Assembly (NCBI GenBank): GCA_002689655.1
Contig: NZHC01000076.1
Location: forward strand, 62,001-126,000
DNA from: Rhodopirellula sp.
GTDB lineage: Bacteria; Planctomycetota; Planctomycetia; Pirellulales; Pirellulaceae
DNA: 64,000 bases
Reading direction: 5' to 3'
Numbering within the stretch: the first letter of the stretch is position 1; each line of letters begins with the position of its first letter. The translations under genes were made by a program, and so were the position numbers. Shown here one piece after another: positions 1 to 10,502 of the stretch. Below the pieces are notes generated by a model that made no database searches, had not been told where the DNA came from, and saw only the letters and a program-made list of their open reading frames with translations.

Positions 1-1
1 G

Positions 2-2155
2 AAGCTTGATACTCAGTTTATTCAACAAATGGGATCTCCCTATTTGCTGGCACATGGACTGGGACGACCCGTCGACGATGCGGTCACCAAATTCAATATT
101 GGCGAATCAGGAAACTACCGTCTTTGGGTACGAACCAAAGACTGGGTCGCTCGGTGGAATGCCACGGCTTCCCCGGGCAAGTTCCAGATCATCATTGACG
201 GAAAACCCGCGAATGCAACATTCGGGACGAATGGCGTTCAATGGGGTTGGCACGATGGAGGTATCATCGCGCTTGAGAAAGGAACCAACGAGCTACGCCT
301 GAAAGATCTAACTGGTTTCGATGGACGGTGTGATTGCATTTACCTGACCACAGAAACTGATCAACCACCTCCTCCAGCTGACACTGTACTTTCTGAGTGG
401 CGTCGTGAACAATTGGGACTGGCGGCGAACCCTGAAAATCGCGGTCCGTATGATCTTGTCGTGATCGGCGGAGGATACGCAGGCATGGGTAGCGCTCTGT
501 CAGCAGCCCGCATGGGATGCCGCGTCGCTCTGGTGCAAGATCGACCGGTTCTTGGTGGTAATGGATCAAGCGAAGTGCGCGTGTGGGCCAAAGGAAACAT
601 CCGTCGCGGCAAATTCCCGCGGATTGGTGAGATCATCGAAGAGATCTCCGACAACGCCAAAAAGTCTCCTGGCACTTACGAAGAATTTGGGGATGAACTG
701 AAGGAAAGGGTCATCCGCGATGAACCCAACATCGACCTTCTATTGAACCATCACGCTCACCGCGTCGATATGGACGGGAATCGTATCACCGCCGTTCATG
801 CTCTAGACACGCGTACAGGAAGCGAAGTCAAAATCATTGGCGACTACTTTGCCGACTGCACCGGCCATGGCTGGATTGGCACGTGGGCAAAAGCCGATCT
901 CGACATGTCACCCAATGGTCGAATGGGTATGAGCAACATGTGGGCTTGGGATGAACTGGACACGCCCACAGCTTTTCCTGAGACCCCGTGGGCTCTCGAT
1001 CTGCAAATGGCTGATTTCCCCTACCCACGTGACCATCATGGCCAATGGTTTTGGGAAAGTGGCTTCGACAAGGATGCTATTGGCGATGCTGAGGGCATCC
1101 GAGACTGGAATCTCCGAGCGGTTTATGGTGCATTCAATGCAATGAAGAATCGTGACGGAGCAGCAAAGCATCCCAACGCGATCCTCACATGGGTTGCGTT
1201 CGTCGGTGGACCACGCGAAAGCCGACGCCTGATGGGAGATGTTGTTTTGACCGAAGACGATATCGTGGCAAAAAAGGAATTCCCAGATGGCTGCGTACCC
1301 AGCACTTGGTCGATTGACCTTCATTACCCAAAAGAGCAGTATGCAAAGAAATATGCTGACAACCCCTTCATTTCCAAAGCAGTACACGGCAAGGGTGTCG
1401 ATCGGTCTTATGGATACCCGGTTCCCTATCGCTGCTTCTACAGTCGAAACATCGACAATCTGTTCATGGCGGGTCGCTGTATCAGCGTGACTCACGAAGC
1501 ACTGGGCACGGTACGTGTCATGAAAACCTGTGGAATGATGGGCGAAGTGGTCGGAAAAGCTGCGTCGATATGCGCCATTAACGATTGCCAACCGCGCGAC
1601 GTCTATGAATCACACCTCGATGAACTCCTGACGTTATTGAAACTACCGGGCAAAGCTCACCGGAGTACACCCTCAGCGGAGATTATTATTCCGTCAGATG
1701 CTCTGCCACTGGCAGGACCCCGAGGACCAGCCAATGGCATGGAAATCAGCAAACTGGCTGGCATCGTCATTGACGATGAACTTGCAAAATTCACAGGGAA
1801 CTGGACCAGCGGAACCGGATTACCGAATTACGTCCGCTACAGCTACAAGTACACCGGACCGAACACCAATGCCACGGCAACCTTCAAATTCACCGTTCCC
1901 AAAGCAGGGCGATATTCAATCGAAGCATTCAGCCAAGCACACCCCAACCGTTCTACAAAAACTCCCGTAACCGTTCGCCACAACGACTCCATCAGCGAAT
2001 ACGTCATCAATCAACGCCTGAAAAGCAAAGATGATGTGGTTGGCATCACTGATCTGAAATTAGCAGAACAGGATGAAGTAATCGTGACCATCGGAACCAA
2101 GGGAGCCGACGGCACAATCCATGTTGATGCCGTTCGTCTTTTGGAAATCGAGTAA
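2..2155 (+). CDS. FAD-dependent oxidoreductase (PF12831-like) with N-terminal carbohydrate-binding-like and C-terminal golvesin/xanthan-lyase-like domain; 5' partial
   Basis: Reading frame is open to the window start (ORF track starts at ATG 29). Rossmann motif VVIGGGYAGMGSALSAARMGCRVALVQDRPVLGGNGSSE; C-terminal beta-rich domain ending HVDAVRLLEIE. Confidence 0.85.
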   Translation, partial: KLDTQFIQQMGSPYLLAHGLGRPVDDAVTKFNIGESGNYRLWVRTKDWVARWNATASPGKFQIIIDGKPANATFGTNGVQWGWHDGGIIALEKGTNELRLKDLTGFDGRCDCIYLTTETDQPPPPADTVLSEWRREQLGLAANPENRGPYDLVVIGGGYAGMGSALSAARMGCRVALVQDRPVLGGNGSSEVRVWAKGNIRRGKFPRIGEIIEEISDNAKKSPGTYEEFGDELKERVIRDEPNIDLLLNHHAHRVDMDGNRITAVHALDTRTGSEVKIIGDYFADCTGHGWIGTWAKADLDMSPNGRMGMSNMWAWDELDTPTAFPETPWALDLQMADFPYPRDHHGQWFWESGFDKDAIGDAEGIRDWNLRAVYGAFNAMKNRDGAAKHPNAILTWVAFVGGPRESRRLMGDVVLTEDDIVAKKEFPDGCVPSTWSIDLHYPKEQYAKKYADNPFISKAVHGKGVDRSYGYPVPYRCFYSRNIDNLFMAGRCISVTHEALGTVRVMKTCGMMGEVVGKAASICAINDCQPRDVYESHLDELLTLLKLPGKAHRSTPSAEIIIPSDALPLAGPRGPANGMEISKLAGIVIDDELAKFTGNWTSGTGLPNYVRYSYKYTGPNTNATATFKFTVPKAGRYSIEAFSQAHPNRSTKTPVTVRHNDSISEYVINQRLKSKDDVVGITDLKLAEQDEVIVTIGTKGADGTIHVDAVRLLEIE

Positions 2156-2164
2156 ACGTCCTTC

Positions 2165-3874
2165 ATGGTGACGAACCCAAAGCACATGCGTCCTTTGCGG
2201 GCGAAAGTCACTCATGTCTTTCGTACATGCGTGGTCATTTTATTACTGCTAGCCATACCGAAACCAGCACTTCGCCCCCAAAGCGAAACGGTTGAAGTCC
2301 CGGGCATCGAAGCAATTGAATTGCCTGACAACTTATCTAGGCAAGATCTATATGTGGAACCACAGCAAGATGCCAACGGCATGTGGCGTCTGATCAATGC
2401 GGACCAAGAAACTATTGGCCTTGTTGCTCGTACACTGCCAATCGCGAATGATGTCATTGGTTATCGAGGACCAACTGAATCGCTTCTTCTATTTGATCCT
2501 GACCTGAACCTGACCTCAGTGATGCTGATACAGAGTGCTGATACAGAAGAGCATGTGACAGCAGTCAAAGCTGAACAAACATTTTTCAAACAGTTTGAAT
2601 CATGGACTTGGGGCGGTCCTGCTGAGAACACGCAGATTGATGCCGTGTCAGGCGCCACACTTACGTCATTGGCACTTGCCGAAGGTATTCTCAAACGAAT
2701 CGGAGGCGAGCGTCCTTCGCTTCTTTTCAGCCAACCAATCACAATGCAAGAGATCCAAGATTGGTTTCCGGACGCTGTGGAACTGGACGACGAAAGTGGC
2801 GAGGCCAGGAATTCACGGGGTGATCTCGTTGGCAGCGTGATAAGAACCGGTCCACTTTCAGATAATCTGAGCGGATACCAAGGCCCAACCGAAATGCTGC
2901 TGAAAGTCACGACTGAGGGAATTGTTGAGGCGCTGCAACTCCGCACCTCGTACGATAATGAGCCTTACGTGGACTACGTCAGAACAGAAGCCGGATTCTG
3001 GAAAATTTTCCTGGGTAAAACAGTCGCCGAACTATCTGAATTTGATCCACAGGCCGCTGGAGTCGAAGGTGTTTCCGGCGCCACGATGACCAGCCTGGTT
3101 GTTGCGGACACCCTTGTCGCCGCTACCAAGGAGATTCAAAAAACACGAACCTCATCAAAAATAAAAACAACTCCTTGGCTCGGTTCCATTCGTTGGACGA
3201 TCGCGGACATTCTTACTATCTCAACCATGATTTTAGCCGCAACACTGAAGTACGCGGGCGTTTACCGACGGCGATCATTCCGGCGGATTTGGCTCACGTG
3301 GGTAGTCATGATCATCGGCTTTTGGGCAGGAAACCTGCTTTCAATGGCATTGATCGCTGGATGGTCAGCGGAAGGAATCGCATGGCGTTTGGCACCTGGA
3401 TTAGCAGCGATTACGTGTGTCGCCATGCTTGGGCCGCCGCTAACCAAAGGTAATCCTTACTGCAACCACTTGTGTCCTCATGGTGCGATCCAACAACTGA
3501 TTCGACCCAAACCGAAATCGTTGCGTTACAGGACGTTATCACCAGCTTTCAGCCGCATGATACGCCGCCTGCCCGGGCTTACTCTGTGCGCTGCCTACAT
3601 CGCACTCGTCTTACTACCCACCATCGACCTAGCGTCGTGGGAACCTTTTCATGCCTACCTGTTTCGCATTGCAAGTTGGAGTTCGCTCGGGTTCGCTTTC
3701 GCGACCATTGCTGCATCAACAGTACTTCCGATGGGATACTGTCGTTTTGGTTGCCCAACAGGAAGACTGCTGGACTATTTGAAACGCACCGCGACCAGTG
3801 ACCGTGTGCAGGTTGGCGACGCTGTGGCTGTTGGCTTGCTGATCTTCGCGCTCCTTAGCCCACATTTACATTGA
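2165..3874 (+). CDS. NosR-like membrane protein: two FMN-binding domains plus polyferredoxin-type membrane domain
   Basis: Two SGAT motifs (DAVSGATLTSL, EGVSGATMTSL), TM helices, CNHLCPHGA and CRFGCPTG cysteine clusters. Confidence 0.8.
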   Translation: MVTNPKHMRPLRAKVTHVFRTCVVILLLLAIPKPALRPQSETVEVPGIEAIELPDNLSRQDLYVEPQQDANGMWRLINADQETIGLVARTLPIANDVIGYRGPTESLLLFDPDLNLTSVMLIQSADTEEHVTAVKAEQTFFKQFESWTWGGPAENTQIDAVSGATLTSLALAEGILKRIGGERPSLLFSQPITMQEIQDWFPDAVELDDESGEARNSRGDLVGSVIRTGPLSDNLSGYQGPTEMLLKVTTEGIVEALQLRTSYDNEPYVDYVRTEAGFWKIFLGKTVAELSEFDPQAAGVEGVSGATMTSLVVADTLVAATKEIQKTRTSSKIKTTPWLGSIRWTIADILTISTMILAATLKYAGVYRRRSFRRIWLTWVVMIIGFWAGNLLSMALIAGWSAEGIAWRLAPGLAAITCVAMLGPPLTKGNPYCNHLCPHGAIQQLIRPKPKSLRYRTLSPAFSRMIRRLPGLTLCAAYIALVLLPTIDLASWEPFHAYLFRIASWSSLGFAFATIAASTVLPMGYCRFGCPTGRLLDYLKRTATSDRVQVGDAVAVGLLIFALLSPHLH

Positions 3875-3890
3875 GCCCACATTTACATTG
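3857..3890. repeat. 17-bp perfect tandem duplication (agcccacatttacattg x2) spanning the stop codon of the upstream CDS
   Basis: Direct reading of the sequence. Confidence 0.9.
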
Positions 3891-3964
3891 AGACAAACCT
3901 GCATCCCAAAAATCACTTTCTAACATCGGAAAAAACCAGGTGGTTCCGTGCATGGAACACATCA

Positions 3965-5380
3965 TCAGACTTCACTTTTTCGCCTGAACCGTGCATAAGC
4001 AAAGGTGTGAACCGGGGCAAGAACCAGACACATCGAAAGTGCATAGCCAAGCACCACACCATTGATTGAATAAAAGTATCCACCCAGCCAAACGGCTGTC
4101 GCTGTTGCGATCGATCCTACCAACGAAGCCGCCAGAAGAGGATTTGCACGTCGCGCTAGTACATAGTATCCCTGAACTGTCGCGATGTGACTTGCTAGGC
4201 ATCCAAGCCCTAGCACGGCGACCTGCCATGGTTGAAGGAAGCGATCTTCGATATTTTTACCTAGCCATGGCAAGCAAGCGACTCCAGCAGTCAAAACCAC
4301 GAATCCGGCAACAAGCAGCAATGTAGAAATAATCGCAGTACGACGCCAAATGGTTCCAGCCTTTTCCCGTTCACCGGAGCCATGATGGAGGGAAACGACG
4401 GGATACTGCGTTTGCACCCACGCAAGAGCCAACATCTGGATTGCTGTGGTAATACTCAGGGTCATTCCCAAGGGCGCAGCATCAGCATCGCTGTGAAACC
4501 ACAGAACAATGACTGTGAAAAACTGCGTTGCAAAATGAAAAGACGCACCAATCAAAGCGACGCGCCATTGAACAGGCAACACTTGATGAACCCAATCAAA
4601 GTTGGACGGTCGATTCTGAAGCCGGCGAAACTTACGAAAAAAATCAGCTTGGCCCACAAACGTGATGTACATGAACATCAAGGCCTGAACGGAAGAGGTG
4701 AGCACGAGTGCCCACAGTTTCAATCCGCATTCCAAGGAAATCCACATCACCACACTACCAATGGTTATCTGCAGGAATCGAAATCGGAAAATGATATTAC
4801 GAAATCCAGCACCTTCAAGAATTGAAAGTCCCGGTGACAACCCAACCGAGATCGCAGCGATGGGCACAAGAGTCAGTAACGGGCCGTGCCAGGCAACTTC
4901 AGAATCAGCAAGCGAATACCATCCAAATACCAAGGCTGCTACGACATAAAAAAGACTTGCTCCACTGAACCATCGAAAGGAATCGCGAATCAGATCTCTC
5001 ATCCGTGCCGCAGCTGCGAGCCACTCAGGATCTGATTCAGACAATGCTCCATCATCTGATGAATTCGCCACCTTGTTCATCGCTGCTGCTTCATGCCCTG
5101 CCTGACTTACTAACACATTCAACAACCCCAATTCAAAATAGGCCTGAATGCCGACAATGCCAATGATGCCGTAGTAAACGCCCTGTTCTGACAAATCGAG
5201 TGACCGAATCAGCAGCACGATCGTGATTGGACCAGATGCTGCCTGCCACACGCGCGTCATCAGCGCATAGGCAAGCGGCTTATCCAATTGAAAACGTGCA
5301 CGGAGATCTTCAAGCATGGTGATTGCTTTGCAGTACGCGTAACAAAGGCTGGCTTTCACCATTTCGACATGGGCATTCAA
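3965..5380 (-). CDS. polysaccharide flippase / O-antigen translocase-like membrane protein (start may be 5317)
   Basis: Multiple TM segments; MATE/Wzx-like layout; directly downstream of glycosyltransferase. Confidence 0.65.
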   Translation of the reverse strand: MNAHVEMVKASLCYAYCKAITMLEDLRARFQLDKPLAYALMTRVWQAASGPITIVLLIRSLDLSEQGVYYGIIGIVGIQAYFELGLLNVLVSQAGHEAAAMNKVANSSDDGALSESDPEWLAAAARMRDLIRDSFRWFSGASLFYVVAALVFGWYSLADSEVAWHGPLLTLVPIAAISVGLSPGLSILEGAGFRNIIFRFRFLQITIGSVVMWISLECGLKLWALVLTSSVQALMFMYITFVGQADFFRKFRRLQNRPSNFDWVHQVLPVQWRVALIGASFHFATQFFTVIVLWFHSDADAAPLGMTLSITTAIQMLALAWVQTQYPVVSLHHGSGEREKAGTIWRRTAIISTLLLVAGFVVLTAGVACLPWLGKNIEDRFLQPWQVAVLGLGCLASHIATVQGYYVLARRANPLLAASLVGSIATATAVWLGGYFYSINGVVLGYALSMCLVLAPVHTFAYARFRRKSEV

Positions 5381-5415
5381 ACTTCAGCCGCAGATAAGCG
5401 ACCCTCCATGTCCTG

Positions 5416-6492
5416 TTATTGCTTGGCATCCGCGCCTCCTCGCCAACGGCGTCGAGCACGCACCAAACCACGTCCAATGCGGTAAAACGACAAACTCGGC
5501 AACGAGCGAACCTGCAAGGAATTGCCAGGAGCAAATTTTGCGGTTCGGTTACCAAGAAAAAGAATCGCATCAGCCACTGAAACCAAAGCTGCCAGCCACA
5601 GGATCAACGACACAGGATGCTTTTTCAAAGCCGGTCCCAACATTTGCAGGGCCGACACGGGATTGCCCGACCTAAGAGCAATATTGATCCAGAACAGCCG
5701 CCGGTTCCAATCATCTTTTTTGACTGGTGGAATTTCATCCATGACCGTCCCGTCGCGTGGCAAGCCACGCCGTTTCAAAGCTTCCTGTTGGATGGCATGC
5801 CCCTGCGTTCTCTGATCAATATTCAACGTCCAGTTCGCCGAGGTGGCATGGACCCGATAACAAAGATGGCAGGCTGGAAGATTGGCGAGTTTGCCAATTT
5901 CGGCCAAACGTAACCACAATGAGTAATCTTCGGCACAAGGATATCGCTCGTCATAGCCACCGGCTCTCAACACCGCTGACTTCCGCACAAGGACGCACGA
6001 CTGAAAGAAGGCGTTTGCTTCACCTGACAAGTGTCTTTGATCTATTTCATCGCTATCGAGCGGATGTGTAATGGGCCCAATCGCTTTGCCAGTTGCCGTC
6101 ATGGAATATCCTTGACCACCCACCGCCACACACTCGGGATGACTGCGTAAATATCCAATTTGATCAACAAGCCAGCAGGGCGCAGCAAGGTCATCGCCAT
6201 CCAACCAAGCGACCAGATCCGTTTCCGACAATTCCAGCATTCGATTACGTGTTTTGGCCCGTCCTTGATTTGTTTGCGTGACGACTTTCAAGTTTGTTAC
6301 CTTCTCAGCCATCTGATTGGCAACTGCCAATGATTGATCCGTCGAACCGTCATCCAACACAATGATCGAAAGCGGACCGTCATACTGCTGCATGAGAACG
6401 CTCTCGATAGCGTCCTGAAGATACGCATCCAAATTGTACGTAGGGATCACAACGGTCACGGGATCAATTCGAGTTCCAGCAACCATGGTCAC
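5416..6492 (-). CDS. glycosyltransferase family 2
   Basis: VTVVIPTYNLDAYLQDAIESVLMQ...IIVLDDGSTDQS...WLDGDD. Confidence 0.9.
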   Translation of the reverse strand: MTMVAGTRIDPVTVVIPTYNLDAYLQDAIESVLMQQYDGPLSIIVLDDGSTDQSLAVANQMAEKVTNLKVVTQTNQGRAKTRNRMLELSETDLVAWLDGDDLAAPCWLVDQIGYLRSHPECVAVGGQGYSMTATGKAIGPITHPLDSDEIDQRHLSGEANAFFQSCVLVRKSAVLRAGGYDERYPCAEDYSLWLRLAEIGKLANLPACHLCYRVHATSANWTLNIDQRTQGHAIQQEALKRRGLPRDGTVMDEIPPVKKDDWNRRLFWINIALRSGNPVSALQMLGPALKKHPVSLILWLAALVSVADAILFLGNRTAKFAPGNSLQVRSLPSLSFYRIGRGLVRARRRWRGGADAKQ

Positions 6493-7454
6493 GCACCCGG
6501 TCCAGAATCAGCAAAGCTGTCAGGTTCCGCGAGTGAGTCAAACATTACTACCGGTTCGTGTCCAAGCACCTCTCTCACTGCCTTTACAGCAGCAACGTCA
6601 TCACGAGACGCCCAAAGAATTGGAAGTGTTGTCTTTTGATCGGTCAACAGAATTGCCTGATAGTTCAATTTGCAGAGAATCTCAGCACAAGCCAACGCCT
6701 CATAGATCCCATGCAACTCGACTAGTAACCGAGGCTTACTAGTAGCGATCAAGTTGAGCCCTGCACCCAAAATCGCAGCCTCTGCTCCTTCGGCATCAAT
6801 CTTCATAAAGTGCACAGCAGGCAACTCAACGAGCAGTGAATCTAGCGTTTGTGCGGTTACCGTTGTACGTGAGAAGTTTCGATAATGTTCATGAGCAGCC
6901 TGTGTATCCACCCCACCGTAGGCATCAAGAAATGCCATGGAGTCATCACTACCTTCTGCCTCGGCGAACTGCAGCGTCATCTCACCCATCTCGCCAGCCA
7001 ACGCTACTTGATGTACGTGAATATGTCCGAGATCGGACTTTATTGCTGCTTCGCGAATTCTCGCCGCGTGAGCCGGTACGGGCTCGAAAGTGTGAACCTG
7101 TCCGTGAGTAACCAATTTGGCAAGCGAAAGTGTATAGCAACCATAATGACCCCCGATGTCAAAGCAAACATCGTCTTTCCCCACTAACGATTCCACCACC
7201 TTGAGGATTTTTCGATCGTAATCGCCGGCTGTAATCGCTTCGGCAATCGGGGTATCGCAAGGCAACATCACGTGCGCCCCTGCTGCAGGCCCAGATTCAA
7301 TTTGATGCCAACCGAATTCAACCGGCGGTGTTGGTGGCGTCAAGAGCGACCTGACTCCTCGCGCCACCGGCTGCAATGCTTGCCTGCACGCATGTTGCAT
7401 TTGCTGCTTGAATTGACCCATCAGCTTCCGTAAGACTTCGAGGATAAATTTCAT
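6489..7454 (-). CDS. FkbM family methyltransferase
   Basis: DVCFDIGGHYGCYTLSLAKL, HTFEPVPAHA, FMKIDAEGAEAAIL; overlaps the GT2 start. Confidence 0.85.
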   Translation of the reverse strand: MKFILEVLRKLMGQFKQQMQHACRQALQPVARGVRSLLTPPTPPVEFGWHQIESGPAAGAHVMLPCDTPIAEAITAGDYDRKILKVVESLVGKDDVCFDIGGHYGCYTLSLAKLVTHGQVHTFEPVPAHAARIREAAIKSDLGHIHVHQVALAGEMGEMTLQFAEAEGSDDSMAFLDAYGGVDTQAAHEHYRNFSRTTVTAQTLDSLLVELPAVHFMKIDAEGAEAAILGAGLNLIATSKPRLLVELHGIYEALACAEILCKLNYQAILLTDQKTTLPILWASRDDVAAVKAVREVLGHEPVVMFDSLAEPDSFADSGPGA

Positions 7455-7560
7455 ACCGCATCGTATCCCGAACGCGGTCCTCGTTATAGTTTATCCAACT
7501 CCCGGATCAATGACTTGAGTATATATGGAGGGGGTCTACCTGTTTTGGGAATGAAATCGA

Positions 7561-9102
7561 ATGCGTATTCTGGTTGCAGTGGGGTCTGAAGAGCAAATCA
7601 ACACGGGCGCTGTGTGGTGTGCTTCCATTGATGGAATCTCCGCTGAAAATCTCGAAATTGCCATTCTGGGCGCAGACCGCAAGGCATTAGCGGAATATGG
7701 GCGCAAAACACTGGCCGCCGAGCTGAATTGTCAACCCGCAGACGTCAATGTGGCCACGATCGAAGCTGACGCCAATGCGATTCTCACCCATGCGGAAGAC
7801 CAACATTGCAGAAGTCTGGTTCTACTTCACAGCGGGAATTTGTCCGATTTGCATAAAGAGATCTTCCAGACCTCCAAGCATCCCACTCTCTGGCTCCGCA
7901 TCATTGGGAAACCCCCAAGCTCAGAAACACAAATTATCTCGGCGTTCCAGAAGCCCAGTCATGTCACGTCGATTGTTACACAGAAACTGCTTGGATTCGC
8001 GCCTGACAGAACCCTGTGCAGTCATGTTGATCTGCAGCGAGACAACCTTACCGAAGTAATCAAGACAACGATTGGCGAAGACAATATCACCGATGATGAA
8101 CTGCTTTTGTTTGGTATCGATGACCCTGATTCTTCGGATCGTGTTTACAAAACGGCACTGCTACTGATTGATTCAAAGACAACCACGTCGATCGGTATGC
8201 TGCATGATGGCTATACATTACCGGAAAAAATTGCAAGTCAGGTGTACCAATGGGCAGCTGATGTTGCACCCCCGATGGACCGTCAGGAACGAATCGATCT
8301 ATCACAGGACCTGCAGTCTGGCTCTGCCCCGAATCTTGAGTTCTTTGGGTTGATCTCAGCGGCTGCAATGCTCGCTGCCTTTGGGCTCATCCAGGATTCT
8401 GCTGCCGTCATCATCGGGGCCATGCTGATCGCTCCACTGATGACACCGATCATCGGAGCGGGCTTGGCCTTGGCACAAGGCAATCGACCTCTTTTTCGCT
8501 CCGCCGCAACCACAATCATTCTTGGATTCTTGTGTGCTTTAACCGCCAGTATGCTGTTTGGCTGGTTGGTACTCATTTTTCAGGAACCAATCATGACTTC
8601 CGAAATGCGAGCCAGATGCAGCCCATCTCCGATTGATTTCTGCGTCGGCTTGGTGGGTGGCTTTGCAGCAACCTACGCCAGAACGCGTAGGCACCTATCA
8701 GCTGCATTAGCAGGCGCAGCCATCGCTGCGGCACTCGTACCGCCTATATCGACAGCAGGTCTGCAGCTTGCATTTCATGTCTGGACTTGGGATACCAACC
8801 CGGTAGGCATACCGATTCTCGGCCCCATTCTGTTGGTACTCGTTAATGTTCTGATGATTATGGGCGGTTCTGCTTTTGTACTCTGGGCACGCGGTATGCG
8901 GACGGATCGAACCCTCACTATCCAGGACCGGTGGACTGTCAGGATTGCAGCTTTTCTATTCACTATCACGCTGCTAATTCTGACATGGCTGTTGTTACCC
9001 CACACGAGCCAAGCAGGAAACCCCGGTAATACCCAGAGCAATTCGAACCCAAGTCAGAGCCTGATCGATAACACGAATTCATCCGCCACTGGCGAACCTT
9101 GA
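7561..9102 (+). CDS. DUF389 domain membrane protein with N-terminal UspA-like region
   Basis: FFGLISAAAMLAAFGLIQDSAAVIIGAMLIAPLMTPIIGAGLALAQGN is characteristic of DUF389; N-terminal MRILVAVGSEEQ alpha/beta segment. Confidence 0.8.
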   Translation: MRILVAVGSEEQINTGAVWCASIDGISAENLEIAILGADRKALAEYGRKTLAAELNCQPADVNVATIEADANAILTHAEDQHCRSLVLLHSGNLSDLHKEIFQTSKHPTLWLRIIGKPPSSETQIISAFQKPSHVTSIVTQKLLGFAPDRTLCSHVDLQRDNLTEVIKTTIGEDNITDDELLLFGIDDPDSSDRVYKTALLLIDSKTTTSIGMLHDGYTLPEKIASQVYQWAADVAPPMDRQERIDLSQDLQSGSAPNLEFFGLISAAAMLAAFGLIQDSAAVIIGAMLIAPLMTPIIGAGLALAQGNRPLFRSAATTIILGFLCALTASMLFGWLVLIFQEPIMTSEMRARCSPSPIDFCVGLVGGFAATYARTRRHLSAALAGAAIAAALVPPISTAGLQLAFHVWTWDTNPVGIPILGPILLVLVNVLMIMGGSAFVLWARGMRTDRTLTIQDRWTVRIAAFLFTITLLILTWLLLPHTSQAGNPGNTQSNSNPSQSLIDNTNSSATGEP

Positions 9103-9127
9103 ACGCACCAGACTTGAACCCTAGCGT

Positions 9128-10444
9128 CTAACGTGGTGCCCGACTTCTCAAATACTTCAGCTTGTATTTTTCATAAAGCATTTTGTGTCGGCTACCGAGA
9201 TCCACGGCGCGCCCTTGGATAAACGCTGCCTGTACATTCGTTTCCGTCTCGAGGATATTACCATCTGCCAGGATCAAAGTCGCATCTTTTCCACTGCTAA
9301 TGGAACCCAGACGATCTGCGACTCCAAGAATTTCTGCTGCTGACAGCGTAATTGACCGCAAGCCATCTGAGTGGGGCAAACCATATGCAACTGCAACGCC
9401 AGCATGATAAGGAAGATTTCGTGCATTCGCGGCGCCCCCGGGAGATCCCGCGCCCTCTCCACAGATCGCAAACTTGACACCCGCCGCACGCAGTCGCTTT
9501 GGCAAGGTATAAGCCGTGTCGTAGGCTTCATCACGGCGGAGCGGAAGACGGTACGTGGATGCAATGATGACGGGAACATCATATTTTTTCAGAAGTTCAG
9601 CACATTGTTCAGCGTCATATCCACCATAAACAACAATCAACAAGCCTTGGGCCTGGCCGTAGGCAACAGCAGATTCAATTTCCATCTGTCGATCAGCATC
9701 GACAAACACCGGCAATTCTCCATTTATTACGGGTATGAGACTCTCCAACCTGATGTCAGTCGCCGTTGTAGTTGGTGCTGCCTCACGAGCCGTCTGGTAT
9801 CGACGCACTGAATCCAACAGCTCATCCAGTTCCGTAAATTTCTGCTCGCGTTTCTGCCGCTGATCAGCAGCACTATTGCCGCGAGGCTGCATGGAACCCC
9901 AGTCAATGTACATTCCTGCTGGTGCTTTGAGTTTCATTTCTGCCACCGTCCAACCATCAAGATTGATCACCGCAGTCTGCCCGCGAATGTATCTTCCGCG
10001 AGGTGCTGTCATGACTGTCAGAACGCCGCCAGCACGTGCCACAGGAATCAATTCACTATCGGGATTCACAGCCACCCATGCTCTCGCGTTTGGGTTCACC
10101 GAACCGTACTCGGTACGATCATCGGTTTCCTCAACAGCACTTATCTCACGCAAACCAAGGTCAGTCATTGATTCAATCAGGCCGGGGTACAGGTGTTTGC
10201 CAGAACCATCAATTTCCAAAGTTTGTTTGGGAACTTTGATTTCTTTGCCAACACTGGTGATTTTACCTGCTTCAAATAGCACATCCCCATTCTTGATATC
10301 AGGACCATCGACCACATGAACTGTCGCATTGCGAATCACGATGGGTCTGGTTTGTGGAGCGCCGGGAACCTGGTCGTGAGCTTCGATGTTGGACAACATT
10401 GCGAAGACTACATAAGCTGCTAAGGTCAGTCTTATTCCACTCAT
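9128..10444 (-). CDS. amidohydrolase-like protein, HxH motif absent (ORF extends to 10495)
   Basis: PIVIRNATVHVVDGPDIKNGDVLFEAGKITSVGKEI...YPGLIESMTDLG; signal peptide. Confidence 0.75.
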   Translation of the reverse strand: MSGIRLTLAAYVVFAMLSNIEAHDQVPGAPQTRPIVIRNATVHVVDGPDIKNGDVLFEAGKITSVGKEIKVPKQTLEIDGSGKHLYPGLIESMTDLGLREISAVEETDDRTEYGSVNPNARAWVAVNPDSELIPVARAGGVLTVMTAPRGRYIRGQTAVINLDGWTVAEMKLKAPAGMYIDWGSMQPRGNSAADQRQKREQKFTELDELLDSVRRYQTAREAAPTTTATDIRLESLIPVINGELPVFVDADRQMEIESAVAYGQAQGLLIVVYGGYDAEQCAELLKKYDVPVIIASTYRLPLRRDEAYDTAYTLPKRLRAAGVKFAICGEGAGSPGGAANARNLPYHAGVAVAYGLPHSDGLRSITLSAAEILGVADRLGSISSGKDATLILADGNILETETNVQAAFIQGRAVDLGSRHKMLYEKYKLKYLRSRAPR

Positions 10445-10502
10445 GATTATTAATCTACTTCCAGTCAACTGTTGGATTTTCTTACACCGTTTCACATTCT
10501 GC

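Noticed and set aside
908-1591. 227-aa antisense ORF
   Set aside because: Antisense to a clearly coding oxidoreductase; no domain signal. The same applies to most other 60-200 aa ORFs in the track that lie opposite called genes (e.g. 29292..30209, 30717..31334, 12901..13455).
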